Shown here: one piece after another, positions 40,151-40,223 of the stretch | Layout of the letters: each line of letters opens with the position of its first letter | Numbering within the stretch: the first letter of the stretch is position 1 | Source: an uncultured Burkholderiales bacterium | GTDB lineage: Bacteria; Pseudomonadota; Gammaproteobacteria; Burkholderiales; Burkholderiaceae_C | DNA: 40,223 nucleotides | Direction: 5' to 3' | Assembly: GCA_937871935.1 (NCBI GenBank) | Contig: CALMQI010000014.1 | Coordinates: 1-40,223, forward strand | Translations under genes and position numbers: made by a program | Notes under the pieces: generated by a model | What the model was told of the DNA's origin: nothing | What the model saw: only the letters and a program-made list of their open reading frames with translations | Databases searched by the model: none

Positions 40151-40223
40151 TCAAGCCGCGCGACGCGCCAGCAGCGCCCACACGCCGGCGGCGGTGAGCA
40201 GCGAGCCGCCGGTCAGGGGGAAC
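40151..40223 (-). CDS. C-terminal end of a membrane protein (partial)
   Basis: The last 24 codons of a minus-strand gene read FPLTGGSLLTAAGVWALLAR and end RAA before a TGA at 40151-40153. A hydrophobic helix followed by a basic tail is what one expects at the end of an MFS- or DMT-type transporter. The rest lies beyond the window, so the family cannot be settled. Confidence 0.55.
   Translation of the reverse strand, partial: FPLTGGSLLTAAGVWALLARRAA

Overview
The window is high-GC (about 70% by eye), densely packed bacterial DNA. Strong GC-ending codon use, Bug-type solute-binding proteins, TetR/LysR/HxlR-linked small operons and a hairpin-rich intergenic repeat all suggest a betaproteobacterium of the order Burkholderiales, perhaps the Rubrivivax/Leptothrix side. 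That placement is inference. I see no tRNA, rRNA, CRISPR array, insertion sequence or phage gene. No gap between genes exceeds 300 bases.

Left part (1-19000) is a string of small accessory modules. 144-1165 holds two SRPBCC proteins. 1302-3433 is an ECF sigma factor flanked by two ChrR-like cupin proteins. 3464-5222 is a divergent HxlR regulator and methyltransferase with operator-like repeats between them. 5309-10759 is a D-tartrate dehydratase (tarD) operon with SDR, Bug and DapA-like genes and a divergent LysR regulator. 10942-13000 is a TetR regulator and a MATE exporter. 13062-16546 is a tandem alpha/beta hydrolase pair, one member truncated, an NADPH:quinone-type reductase and a second TetR. 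16607-18946 holds an NTF2-like protein and a translationally coupled lipid kinase and metallophosphoesterase.

The centre (19032-35276) is the striking part: a cluster for low-oxygen metabolism of aromatic acids as CoA thioesters. Eleven minus-strand genes run from 34008 to 23582 with mostly 4-base overlaps. In transcription order they are: an FlK-type thioesterase, PadC-like and PadD-like electron-transfer subunits, the three subunits of a 4-hydroxybenzoyl-CoA reductase (hcrC, hcrA, hcrB), a fusion of zinc ribbon, rubrerythrin-like diiron domain and benzoate-CoA-ligase-like synthetase, an enoyl-CoA hydratase, a BadH-like dehydrogenase, a DUF2249 protein and a ferritin-like protein. Beyond them lie a 4-hydroxybenzoyl-CoA thioesterase (plus strand), a PadB-like molybdopterin oxidoreductase and a heme-copper/NnrS-like membrane protein. 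The shared upstream region (34009-34172) carries an FNR/ANR-type site centred exactly 41.5 bases from a plausible start point, and a palindrome over the -10 region. The other side encodes a GNAT acetyltransferase and an Rrf2 regulator, the same two families as BadL and BadM, which sit in the benzoate regulon of Rhodopseudomonas palustris. No benzoyl-CoA reductase or ring-cleaving hydrolase is visible here, so the final fate of the ring must be encoded elsewhere.

Right part (35286-40223) has a lipoprotein with a propeller-like body, a small membrane protein, a mercuric-reductase-like flavoprotein, an Asp/Glu-racemase-superfamily protein lacking one catalytic cysteine, and the tail of a membrane protein cut by the window edge.
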